Assembly (NCBI RefSeq): GCF_040939455.1
Contig: NC_134129.1
Coordinates: 18,171,001-18,235,000, forward strand
Direction: 5' to 3'
Length of the DNA: 64,000 bases
DNA from: Microcebus murinus
Lineage: Eukaryota; Chordata; Mammalia; Primates; Cheirogaleidae
The first letter of the stretch is position 1. Each line of letters opens with the position of its first letter. The notes under the pieces were generated by a model that was given only the letters and a program-made list of their open reading frames with translations, did no database searches and was not told the origin of the DNA. Made by a program: the position numbers and the translations under genes. This document shows, one piece after another, positions 22,569 through 49,417 of the stretch.

Positions 22569-22862
22569 TAGGGCTTATTTTCACAGCCACGCCCATCACC
22601 AGGGCTGATTTTGATAGCCACGCCCACCACTAGGACCGATTTTTCATAGCCACGCCCATCACTAGGGCTGATTTTCATGGCCACGCCCATCACTAGGGCT
22701 GATTTTGATAGCCACGCCCATCACTAGGGCTGATTTTCATGGCCACGCCCATCACTAGGGCTGATTTTGATAGCCACGCCCACCACTAGGACTGATTTTT
22801 CATAGCCACGCCCATCACTAGGGCTGATTTTCATAGCCACGCCCATCACTAGGGCTGTTTTT
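22555..22862. repeat. 31-bp tandem array inside DNA transposon A
   Basis: About 10 units of a 31-bp sequence centred on ccacgcccatcactaggg. A higher-order pattern of several units is itself repeated. Each unit carries GGGCGTGGC (inverse), a KLF/Sp-type motif. Confidence 0.88.
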
Positions 22863-22949
22863 CGGGGTAGGGCTTCTATTACACAAATGCTTAGAAATCC
22901 TGCTAGGGCTTATTTTATGGGGACGTCTTATTTTTGGGGAAACACGGTA

Positions 22950-23143
22950 TGTGCATCTCCTTGTTCAAATTTCCCCTTTTCAGAAGGACAGCAGTCATAT
23001 TTGATCATGGCCAGCCTCATGGCCTTGCTTCCACTTACTTACCTGTTGAAGACTCTGTCTCCAAATAAGGTCACACTCTAAGGTCCTGTCGTTGAGAACT
23101 TCAACAATGAATTTTGAGGGGACACCTTTCAACCCGTAAGAAA
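22950..23143 (-). repeat. MaLR-type LTR, second part
   Basis: Continues the LTR broken at 22217: gtctccaaataaggtcacac, then acaatgaattttgagggga. The two halves join at the transposon's TA target. Confidence 0.55.
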
Positions 23144-23208
23144 GAGCAGAGATATTGGGGGATCATTAGCAGTCTCTGCCACAATACCCAAATTAAGAAT
23201 GCTCTCTT

Positions 23209-23546
23209 GGCCGGGTGCAGTGGCTCACCCCTGTAATCCTGGCACTCTGGGAGGCCGAGGAGGACGGATTGGTCGAGGTCAGGAGTCCAAAACCAGCCTG
23301 AGCGAGACCCCATCTCTACCAAAAATAGAAAGAAATTAATTGACCAACTAAAAATGTATATAGAAAAAATTAGCTGGGCATGGTGGCACATGCCTGTAGT
23401 CCCAGCTACTCGGGAGGCTGAGGCAGGAGGATCACTTGAGCTCAGGAGTTTGAGGTTGCTGTGAGCTAGGGTGACGCCACGGCACTCTAGTCTGGGCAAC
23501 ACAGTGAGACTCTGTCTCAAAAAAAAAAAAAGAAAAAGAAAAAAAA
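23209..23546 (+). repeat. Strepsirrhine Alu-type SINE
   Basis: Full dimer in plus orientation. Target repeat aagaatgct on both sides. Confidence 0.92.
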
Positions 23547-23852
23547 AGAATGCTTTCAGCTTGTATCCAAGTGATTTGTGAACTTTCCTCCATTTCTCTC
23601 CCACCCAAGTCAATTATTTATGGAAGTTCACAGGGATGAATCAGCTCCATTTCTTTCTTTACCATTTCTTATTAAGGTTCCTCACCTGGCCCACCTGTCT
23701 GCTGCTCACAGGTGGCTTTGGGTCTGTGGTCCAGGGTGTGTGCACATGTGCAAATGAGTCTCACTTGTCCCCAAGGGCTCCACATGGGCACTACTTATGT
23801 CCCAAGTAATGCACTACTGCTAAAAATAACAGTTAACCTTTACTGTAAACAA

Positions 23853-24190
23853 ACTTTTTTTTTTTTTTTTGAGACAGATTTTACTCTGTTGCCTGGGTTA
23901 GAGTTCTGTGATGTCAGCCTAGCTCATAGCAACTTCAAACTCCTGGGCTCAAGCGATCCTCCTGCCTCAGCTTCCCGAGTAGCTGGGACTATAGGCATGT
24001 GCCACCATGCCCGGCTAATTTTTTCTATATATATATATTTAGTTGGCCAATTAATTTCTTTCTATTTTTAGTAGAGACGGGGTCTTTCTCTTGCTCAGGC
24101 TGGTCTTCAGCTCCTGAACTTGAACGATCGTCCCACCTCGGCCTCCCAGAGTTGCTAGGATTACACAGGCGTGAGCCACCGCGCCCGGCC
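23853..24190 (-). repeat. Strepsirrhine Alu-type SINE
   Basis: Full dimer in minus orientation, from poly(T) to gcgcccggcc. Confidence 0.92.
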
Positions 24191-24214
24191 TACTGTCACC
24201 AAACTAAATTCTAA

Positions 24215-24400
24215 GTGCCATGCTTAACACTTTATATGCATTATTTTATTTGAGCTTCAAAATAACTTTATTAGTTAAGTGATAGTTTTAATTTTCATCT
24301 TCAGTAAAGGAAACTTAGGCATGGGGGGTTTACCCAACTTGCCCAAGGTCATGATCTTAGCTCCAGAATAAACTTTGAGACTTTCCACTTGTAACTGGTT
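24215..24400 (+). repeat. MIR remnant
   Basis: Has tgcttaacactttatatgca, then the cttgcccaaggtcatga core. Typical MIR order. Confidence 0.65.
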
Positions 24401-24529
24401 CTCACTGCCACCACCTTGGAATTCTATAATCTGGGGATAAAAACTGGGTCATATTCACTTTAGTGTCTATATTAGAATTAGTCTGGAGTACCTAATATTA
24501 GGTTAGAGTATTCTCTAACCTTTTCTTTC

Positions 24530-25095
24530 ACTCTTGCTCCTGAGATCTGTCTTCCACAGTATGACTGTGTTCCAGATATAACCATTGAAAAATGGAAATC
24601 AGATCACATCGGTCCACTGACTAAAATCTCTGCCTAAGTCTCTGACATCATCTCCCCTGCTCTGGCCTTGCTCACTGGCCGGTGGTCATTATCTTGAGTA
24701 AGGCTGGCTTTCTCCTCCTCAGGGCCTCTGCCTTCTGCTCACAATGCTTTATCCCCAGATATTTGTCTTTGTGTCTTCTGCCCAGCCTTTATGCATTAGC
24801 ATAAATCCTATACATAGTTCTTAGCAAGGTGCTCCTTGACCAATCTAAAGTATATTTCCACCATCCCTATTTATTATTAATACGTTACTGTGTTTTATTT
24901 TCTTCAAGATACCTGTCAATAGATATCATTATCCTAATTGTTTACTTGTTCACTATGTAAACATCCCTCCCCCCCTGAAACCAGAAGGTGAGTTATTGTC
25001 CACTGTTCGCATTCCCAGAGCCATTAGGCTACCTAATGCCTGGTAGATGTTTAATCAATAATCGTTAAAGAATGATGAATGAATGAATCTCCCAA
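24530..25095 (+). repeat. L2 LINE 3' end remnant
   Basis: Blocks in L2 order: aatcagatcacatcggtcc, ctcagggcctctgccttctg, gtgttttattttcttcaaga, and an end with gcctggtagatgtttaatca then gaatgaatg. Confidence 0.7.
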
Positions 25096-25995
25096 AGCAA
25101 TGAAGCACAAAACTCCTTTCTCCTTCCACCTCAAAACAGATAAAGCTCAATGAAATTAACCCCGGAAAGAAGCACCAAATTAACTCTTTCACAAACAGTC
25201 AGCTTGAATTCCAGTTTCATTAAGCTCAGCAAGCACACACACTGGGGTTTACCTGAGATCTTCTAACATCTGTCCCAACTGTGGTCACTGGCCTATAATA
25301 CCTAAATAGAATCATACAGCAGGCTAGTTAGGTTTTAGATGCAGATCACATTTCTGAAGCAGAGACTGTCCGACATTCTATCTAGGAGGGTAAATAAGGA
25401 GATTCTTTGCTTTCTGGAACCCACTCACGTTTGGCCAGATAACAAATGAGGAGGAAATAAGGCCACTTAGAAGGGAATTTAATAATATTTTCTATTTGTC
25501 AGGCCAGACTTTCCACTAGAAAGTAGTAAATAGTTTAAGTGAGGGACAACTAAAGAAATTGCTTTCACGTGAAAATTCAGAGGAGGAAGATACTGCTTTC
25601 ACCTTCAAGAGTTGGAGCACAGAGTAGAGAAAGGACGATTGAGTTAAACCTTGAAGGATGCTACTAACCAAGAGTTTTTCTCTGCACAGCCCACAGAGCG
25701 AATAATTACTTTCTCCTCTGTGGTATGCTTCATCACTTTTATTATTCAATTTATAAATTAGATTGTAATTCTTGTTTCTGTCTACAAGTTATTATATGGT
25801 TTTGCACGGTGGGGTTGTCTTATTAGCACTGAATTCTCCAGAACCTGATAAAAAATAATATTGATAGCTGTAATAATAAGAAATAATAGAAAGGGTATTT
25901 GTGCATTCGGCTCAGGCCAACGTTTGGAGTGTGGTGTTGAGTCTGACTGATTTTAACTTCAGGCTGTGCCTCTTACTTACCTTGGGTAAGTGATT
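25096..25995. other. No recognised gene
   Basis: Unique-looking sequence. No exon, RNA gene or confident repeat seen. Confidence 0.4.
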
Positions 25996-26332
25996 TTTTT
26001 TGTTTTGTTTTGTTTGGGACAGAGTCTCACTTTGTTGCCCAGGCTAGAGTGCCGTGGCGTCAGCCTCGCTCACAGCAACCTCAAACACCTGGGCTCAAGC
26101 GATCCTCCTGCCTCAGCCTCCCGAGTAGCTGGGATTACAGGCATGCGCCACCAAGCCCGGCTAATTTTTTCTATATATATTTTTAGTTGGCCAATTAATT
26201 TCTTCCTATTTTTAGTAGAGACGGGGGTCTCCTTCTTGCTCAGGCTGGTTTCTAACTCCTGACCTTGAGCAATCCTCCTACCTTGGCCTCCCAGAGTGCT
26301 AGGATTACAGGCATGAGCCACCGCGCCCTGCC
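25996..26332 (-). repeat. Strepsirrhine Alu-type SINE
   Basis: Full dimer in minus orientation with a TTTTG-type tail. Target repeat ttgggtaagt on both sides. Confidence 0.9.
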
Positions 26333-26351
26333 TTTGGGTAAGTTGACTTTT

Positions 26352-26549
26352 AGGGTTGCCAGATAAAATACAGGACACCCAGTGAAATTCGAAGTTCAGA
26401 TAAACAATGAGTACTATAATATTTTTTTAAGTATATCCCTTACGATATTCATGGCACACTTATGACAGAATATTATGCATAGGTGACCTGAAATTTCACA
26501 ATGAACTGGGCAGTCCTGTATTTTTATTTGCTAAATCCTAACAATCCTA
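26352..26549. mobile_element. Palindromic MITE-like element
   Basis: About 40-bp imperfect terminal inverted repeats: agggttgccagataaaatac then aggacacccagt at the left, and actgggcagtcctgtatttt then tatttgctaaatcctaacaa at the right. The family is a known mammalian medium reiteration type whose name I cannot give with confidence. Confidence 0.6.
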
Positions 26550-27043
26550 GTGATTTCCCTGACCACGTTTGTGACCTGCCAACGAGGTGGAATCAGTACC
26601 TTCTTTTTTGGATACTAACTATATACATCTAAAGGACCTTGCTCTCTCGTTGAACCCTCAGTTTACCTTCCCAATCAGCACACTTCGGTAGAGACATGGG
26701 TTAAAACTCTGGGACATTGGCCCCTGGAGCACCCAAATAAACCTCAGGTTACCCTCATCAAATGGTTTTCTAGGGCGTGCAGAGAAATTTCAACACCGCT
26801 CTGCGAACTGCGGTGAAATATTTGTCACCTTGCCTCCCCAAAAGCAGCAGGAGAGGGTGTAAAAGCGACATCCCTGCAAGCTGCAGAGAGAGAGAGACCC
26901 CGCCCCTAATTAGCCCCAGGGAAAAGGATGGCCCGCGTCTCTGCGCAAGCGCACAAGGACTCGCGCCCGCCCCTGCGCGGCCCCGCCCCTTCCGGGCGCG
27001 TCACACGGGCGAGTCGCCGCTACGCAGGAGACGCCGGGGCCTC

Positions 27044-27072
27044 GTCACGTGACCCGGGGCCCGTCACGTGAC
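27044..27072. promoter_or_regulatory. Pair of GTCACGTGAC (CLEAR/E-box) sites
   Basis: Two perfect 10-bp palindromes at 27044-27053 and 27063-27072, 19 bp apart centre to centre, lie 28-56 bp before the COMMD8 ATG. GTCACGTGAC is the consensus for TFEB/TFE3/MITF (CLEAR) and USF factors. Confidence 0.75.
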
Positions 27073-27099
27073 CCAGCCGCGGGCTTGGCGCGCGCAGGG

Positions 27100-40734
<13,635 letters not shown>

Positions 40735-41605
40735 CTGGAAATGACGAACACCAGCGCTGTCAGATTTTTCGCCGCTGCAGTGGATATGGCAGAGAATGCC
40801 GTGTGTTCAGAAACCCCGCGACGTCTGGACTGCTGCACCGGCCTGGGGAAGCAGCAGTGTTGCAACTACAGAGATACAAATTCATCAGTATCTCTGAAGA
40901 ACAGGAAATTACATGGTTGACAGGAAATGCATAAAATGAAAGACGAAAAATCTATAGTAGCTGTTTATATTTTCATAATGATTGTTTTGCCTCATCTGTT
41001 AAATATTCGCAAGATCTTTGTAGATACTTTTATTGAAAAGCAAAAAATAGGTTCTAAAGTAATGTAAGCACACAAAGCACAGATATACTTGAATATTGCT
41101 TGAATTATGTGAATAGCAAGGACATATGGATATATAATTTGTGATATTTTAACTTTGTAAAAGAATGTATCAGCTGCATATATAACTCAGGAGATTACAT
41201 ATCTTTCTCATATTTCAAAGGAATGATTATAAAATTAAAATGTCTTAGAGAACAGCTCTTCATCAGACATGAACAAGAAAAAACACCCCAAATTTGTACG
41301 AATAATCTTGAGTTTATGAATTCTAGAAATGGAAATCTAGACTGTGGAAAGATGAAAATAACACGTTACTTTTGCATCTCTGTGTCTGATTGGGAGACTA
41401 TGCTCTGATAAAAAGAAAATATGTCATTGTATAGTGTATATATTCAGATAGCAAATAAGACTGCTTACAGGTTCATTTTTGTTACAAGCTCTTAATATTG
41501 AATTTAACACTTTTGGATATTAACACATTCATTGGAAAACCATTTTTAGCCTCAGTTAACTTTAAAAACAAGCATTCTGGACAAATAAAAACGTCTTATT
41601 TTATT
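40735..41605 (+). other. COMMD8: COMMD8 3'UTR (probable)
   Basis: From the TAG at 40732 to just past the first clean AATAAA. The far end is inferred. Further AATAAA at about 42555 and 43200 could give longer forms. Confidence 0.55.
41584..41589 (+). terminator. Candidate COMMD8 poly(A) signal
   Basis: AATAAA followed within 20 bases by T-rich sequence (cgtcttattttattttt), a plausible cleavage context. Confidence 0.55.
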
Positions 41606-44600
41606 TTTATGTATTGCTTTATTTCAAATGACTTTCTACATGACTCACTAATCAATAATACATAATTAATTGGTGCCTACTATTTGTAAGCTTTATGACT
41701 CTTCAGAGCACGAGCCTATTCTTTGAGGTGTCCAGAGCAGTTATTACTCTTCTCACCATACAGATGAGGATAGGCTTAGACAAAAAGCAACTACAAAAAG
41801 GCATTTTGGAGACAATTGCAGCACAAATGTGAATAGGGACTGGGCATTAAATGTCAAATAATTATTATTTTTATTAGCTAAGATAATGGAATGGCATTAT
41901 GATTAGCTTTTTAAAAATGCACATAATTTATAGAAATAATGTATACATGAAATGACATAGAAGATATGCTTTAAAATATTTTAGGAGAAAACCCTACAAC
42001 TGATTAGATGAGGCAAGTGTGACTTGATAGTTGTAGACTTTTGGTATTTGCAGACTCTGGGTGGTGGGTAGGTTCGAAATTTTTCAGAATTAAGAACTAA
42101 ATGATGCAGTGGATTTAGATGCGAAATAACTTGGACACCAGTGACAGCACAGGTACAGTGACTGCACAGACATACGCTTCTAACTGCCTGGAGCAGAACC
42201 CTCTTGCATTTTAGTTGTATGACAAAGACTTTTACTTAGTTCCGTCTGGGCACTTTTATACTCGTTTTGTAGTTATTGTGAATGTTTGGATATGCGGGTT
42301 TGCCCTAGTATCATTTATTTACTTGGGCTCCTCATCGAAAGTGTAATTTTCTGAGGCTGTGAAGATTTGATATCTTTACCCTAGTCTTTTCCCATTGCCC
42401 TTGCGTGATTACTGTTAAAATACTTGCTGAATTAATAAGCACTTTATTTTTCTTTGTTTAGGAAGATGTTGGATGCTAAATCTTACTTAAGCTTCTTATT
42501 CACATAGCAAATCCTAAACTTGTTTCATATATATCTGTTCCTTTTCTAAATTTAAATAAAACAGAATGGCCATTTATTTCTCCCATTATATAACATAATC
42601 TTCTGGAAACAGTAGCTAGAATAATAGAATGCCTCAAAAATCCCTCTAATTCTATAGGATGAGGATCAACTTATAAAGTGGTGATTCCCAGTAATTTTGT
42701 GAGATGAATGTTAAAGTCATCACTAGGGTTGAAATTAGACTTTGTTTAAAAAGCTACTTACTAATCATCGATTGATAAATAAACTTCACACTTTTAGTCT
42801 GTTCATTATTTTATTGTCAACACATTCTTTCTGAAGGGAGAGAATGAGTTTGGGGATTGGAGATCTTCAAATGAGAAAGACTGACATATAGGCCAACTCT
42901 AATATTTATATTTACAGTGGAGATTTTAAAAGAAATTTGACACAATGCATCTCATAAATGGATGCTGTACGTCAATTTTAGGCATCAGTTTTGAATACAA
43001 GGAGACTGTTCATTTCTTCTTTTTTCCCCTAATATATAAACACTCCTAATGTTCAAATGTTTGTAAGACGTTATCTTAAAGAATATTTTTGTAAAAAAAA
43101 AAAGTGGTACAGAAATAAGCTCTTGGAAAAGTGCTGGTTTTTTGTTTTTTTGTTTTTTTTTTTTGATTGTTGGATAATTCTGCAAAGAATTTCTTCCAAA
43201 TAAAGGGATTTAGTTTTGTATTAAATTTTACAATAAAAGCTCTCAAATGATAGATTCAAAATTCTAAACACTTTTAAGGATTATAAAAAGATATGCCCGA
43301 AATCTTGCATGTTTTAAAGCATAGTACAAAGTAAGCTTTTTGTATGTAGACATTTTTAATTAAAAAAAAAGTTTTATTCGTGTTTTTGGAATAAACGAGC
43401 TAACATAAATTGTACATATTTACAGCAATAAACTACATTTCAGAAGCTGCACAACGACTTTTTAAAGTATAGCTGATGGGTTTTGACACCAGCCTTCAAA
43501 TGTGTTTTCTTCCTTTCATTTGCTGCAACATTTAAGATCTTATAGTACCAAAGCAAAGCAAACAGCAACTTATTTTATAGCAAAGCCACACTTTTAACAA
43601 AAATATCGAGTGAACTACAGTCCTGTTAGGTATCTGTGAGTCCTGAAATCGAGAGCACAAGCGTTTCTTGTGTCCATACCTGATTGCATGTAAATTGATT
43701 TTGCATTTTACAAGAATACACACGAGTACTCGAGGAATGATTAAGAATAGAAAAAGGCCATGAAGGGTAGAAGGGTCAGGAATCAGAGGCCACTGAACGG
43801 TTTCTTTTTCACTGATTCACTGCTTAGAGGAAAATCGATTTCTTCTTTCGTGTGTATAAATCACAGTCTACAGGCTTCATGGATTTTTGTCCACAGACAG
43901 TTTTCGAAATAACAAACGCCTAACACCACATACCTTAAGCACATACAAAGGAATTAATGAAACGGTTAGAATATCCAAATCCCTAACAGAAAGGGTACGA
44001 TCAAGCACACACACTGTATGAAATTTTGCTTTCCAATGTAAAAAGCAACTACGGAAAAATCACAAGTTTCGTTAGACAGAACAGCAATTTCAATCAGAAA
44101 ATGCAGCATATATCGATACAAAATAGAAAACTTGAATTATAAAAGTAAGGAGTCCACCTTTTCCTTTCTTGGCATTTGTTAAACCTGTCCTGTTAACATT
44201 AAAATTTCTACAGGTTTTACAGAAATACTCATTCTTGCCATTGCTATAGCTTCTTTAGTGGTCTGGTAGGTATACAAAAGTATCACCTGCTTATATGTAA
44301 GAAAGCAAATGCTTATGTCAAAAGAGCATTAAAATATTATAATTTATGTTTCTTTGCAATGAAAGGATTTCTGCCTGCTGAAAATAAATAGGGAGAAAGA
44401 GATTCTTTTATGTACAAGGACTGTGTAATATCAACCAGGATAGGAGTTAGCTAAAATCATGTTTGGTAGGAGGGTAGATAGCAAATTGATAACGTGGTTT
44501 CCAAACACAAAGAATAAAACATTTAACACCTAACGTATTTGGTGAGTTTAGCATAACGGATTTTGAGAGGCAACAGAAGGTATGCATTTCTTTCTGTAGA

Positions 44601-45557
44601 TAGCACCTGCTTTGGAAAAAAGCCCCAGCTATTTGGCACAGAATGCTATGAATTAAAACAGCGGGATAGATTGGATTTGGGAGGTTTTTAGCTAACAACT
44701 TTTGGATTCAGTCAAGTTTTAGGTGAGGGGGTAGCCAAAGAGGTGTTCCATTGCTGGCAGGAAAGTCATTTTCTTTTCTTTAGCCTTAAGAGTCCCCTGT
44801 TCTCAAAGCTGACCAATCACTCACTTTGTACAAAGTCCTTAGCCTCAGGGCACTGACGTCCCTTTGGATGAAGCCAAGAGGAGGTGAAATAATCATTTGG
44901 AGATGATGATCAGCCAGGAGAAATTTTCAAGCAAGCCACCCTCAACCCGGTTGCTTTTCTCTCAAGAAGAGTTTTAGTTGTGTTGAAACAATACTCAACT
45001 TTCCACTTTTCATTCCCATGAACCTTTCAAATGACAGGCCCAACTTTATTTCACATTAGCTATTAGGCTCTCATCATGATGGCACAGAATGCTGCCTGGT
45101 GGTTAAAAACAAAAAAGTTTATTTAAAAATGTAAAAAAAAAAAAATATTTTTTTTTTGTCCTTGTAAATATTGAAATCATTTAGAATTTCCAAAACCTTA
45201 AGCAGTCTTGGCTGTGTAATGATGCCACCACATGGTAGTTTTTATGGAGAGAGTTACTGGCCCTCTTTAAAATAAGGAGTTGAGCAACACAGTCAATAGA
45301 TGTAGTTGTAGATAACCATGGGCATTCCCCTCTTGGGAGAGTGTCGGACGTTCTGACACAGGAAAGAGCACTTGGATATATCATTCTGTTTTCCACGACA
45401 CTGCAGTGAGTTAGAATAACCAAGGGGCTTCCCTAAAAATGTCTCAGAGGCATTGTTGCAAAATTTCAAGCTTTATCCAGTGAGTATTTAAAAAAAAGAT
45501 GTAGGAAACAGATTCCACAATGAGTTAATTAGCTTAAAAAAAGGAAAAAAAAAACAG
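41606..45557. other. Intergenic region between convergent genes
   Basis: AT-rich, with no SINE. It includes a weak MIR-like patch at about 41665-41810. No coding exon was recognised. It may hold alternative 3' ends of COMMD8 or GABRB1. Confidence 0.4.
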
Positions 45558-45704
45558 GGCCAGCACAGTGGCTCATGCTTGTAATCTTAGCACTTTGGGC
45601 AGAGGCATTACTTGAGGTTGCAGTGAGCTACGATGAGGCCACTGCACTCCTGGCTGGGCAACAGAGCATGATGCTGTCTCAAAAAAAAAAAAAAAAAAAA
45701 AAAA
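45558..45704 (+). repeat. Short 7SL-type SINE, internally deleted
   Basis: 147 bp: ggccagcacagtggctcatg, then ttgcagtgagctacgatgag and an A tail. It lacks the prosimian linker, so it is an older monomer or a deleted Alu. Confidence 0.7.
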
Positions 45705-46536
45705 GAAGCAGAAAATACAACTGCCACTCAGTGAATCAGTGTGTATTTGGGAATATCAAGTAGAAAAATACCTTATCCAGTAAAACTGGGATGGCTCCTT
45801 GCCATCCTAAGGGAAGGCTTACAAATGATATCTTTCTTTTATGCAAACAAGCCAATACTACACCTAACAACAGAACAGGAGAGTTGACAACTGAACGGAG
45901 GAGACTGGGGGCAGAAAATGCATTTCCTTGCACATTTATTCTATGCAGCCTTGAGAAGCAGTGGTGGATGTCAAAAACCGTCCATCCCTCTTGGATTGTT
46001 CTAGACTTTATAGCTTGGTGGACATAAAATTTGGCGGGCAATACCCTCTGGGAGTAGCGTCTTGGAATTCACATCGGAGTGTTCCGTCAATAATAATGCA
46101 GTGTAGTCCTAGCTATAAGGATAAGAACATCTGTTTGCAGAGGAAATTATGTTGGGGACCATGTTCAGAGACTGGAATTTTTTCATGCTACAAATGCCAA
46201 TCACAATTGAATAAATCAACTTTCAGTTTTTTTCATGGCTGTGCCTAAAATATTTGGTGGATTTAGCCAGTTAAGTGGGGTTTGGGTGGAGAGAGTGGGA
46301 GTGAGTGGAACAAGGAGAGTGGATAACAGAGCTTCTAAAGACCTGGAATCTTCTCCAACTGCATGGGAAGCTGCTTCTTGCCCAAGAGCTCAAAAATATC
46401 CGCCACTCTACTTTCAGAACACAAGACAGTGCCCAGGACGGGGCAGGGCACTGTAAAAACATTTGGGCTTAGATGCTACCTAGAAGTTGGCTTTTCCACC
46501 ACGAGGGGTGTTTCATGGCTTTTCCTTGATTGCCTA

Positions 46537-46569
46537 GGTTTAAAGATGTCTTTAAACCTAAAGACATCT
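46537..46569. other. Two overlapping palindromes
   Basis: GGTTTAAAGA/TCTTTAAACC (arms 10, spacer 2) at 46537-46558 overlaps AGATGTCTTTA/TAAAGACATCT (arms 11, spacer 4) at 46544-46569. The hairpins exclude each other. Confidence 0.7.
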
Positions 46570-46815
46570 ATGTCCTGCAGAGATCTAAAAATAAAGACCA
46601 GAGACCACACTGATTTGTGTTACCTGAGGCTCTCTTAAAGATGCTCTTAAAGGGAAATGGTGTAGTATAGAACCTGACAAAGATAGTAAAAAAAAAAAAA
46701 TTTTTTTTGCCACTCACCTGCAAATGTAACTGTAGTTCTATATATATATTTTTAAAAGGGTATGAACAAATACTGAATTTAATTCTCTTGACAGCAGAAA
46801 GACCGGCTACAAGAA

Positions 46816-46998
46816 TTATTTATTTATTTATTTATTTTGAGACAGAGTTTCACTTTGTTGCCTGTGCCAGAGTGAGTGCCGTGGTGTTAGCCTCGTTCAC
46901 AGCAACCTCCAACTCCTGGGCTCAAGCGATCCTCCTGCCTCAGCCTCCCGAGTAGCTGGGACTACAGGCATGCGCCACCATGCCCGGCTAATTTTTTC

Positions 46999-47040
<42 letters not shown>

Positions 47041-47187
47041 TTGGCCAATTAATTTCTTTCTATTTATAGTAGAGACGGGGGTCTCGCTCTTGCTCAGGCT
47101 GGTCTCGAACTCCTGACCTTGAGCGATCCTCCCGCCTCGGCCTCCCAGAGTGCTGGGATGACAGGCGTGAGCCACCGCACCCGGCCC
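46816..47187 (-). repeat. Strepsirrhine Alu-type SINE with (TA)n expansion
   Basis: Full dimer in minus orientation with a TTTA tail and a ~37-bp TA run in the linker (about 47000-47037). Target repeat caagaattatt on both sides. Confidence 0.93.

Positions 47188-49417
<2,230 letters not shown>

Larger units (their letters stand above)
22219..22947 (-). mobile_element. TA-flanked non-autonomous DNA transposon, copy A
   Basis: 729 bp bounded by inverted repeats ccgtgtttcccagaaaataag and ccccaaaaataagacg (inverse), with TA on each side (22217-22218 and 22948-22949), as for Tc1/mariner-type insertion. In minus-strand order it has a 31-bp tandem array, an open frame and the other terminal repeat. 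The homologous copy at 57252-57828 has the same order. The array copy number accounts for the size difference between copies. The superfamily is inferred from the TA duplication only. Confidence 0.8.

Noticed and set aside
23101..24214. ORFs with SSWDYR- or PPASAS-like peptides, here and at many other SINEs
   Set aside because: These are the familiar translations of Alu-type SINEs, not genes.
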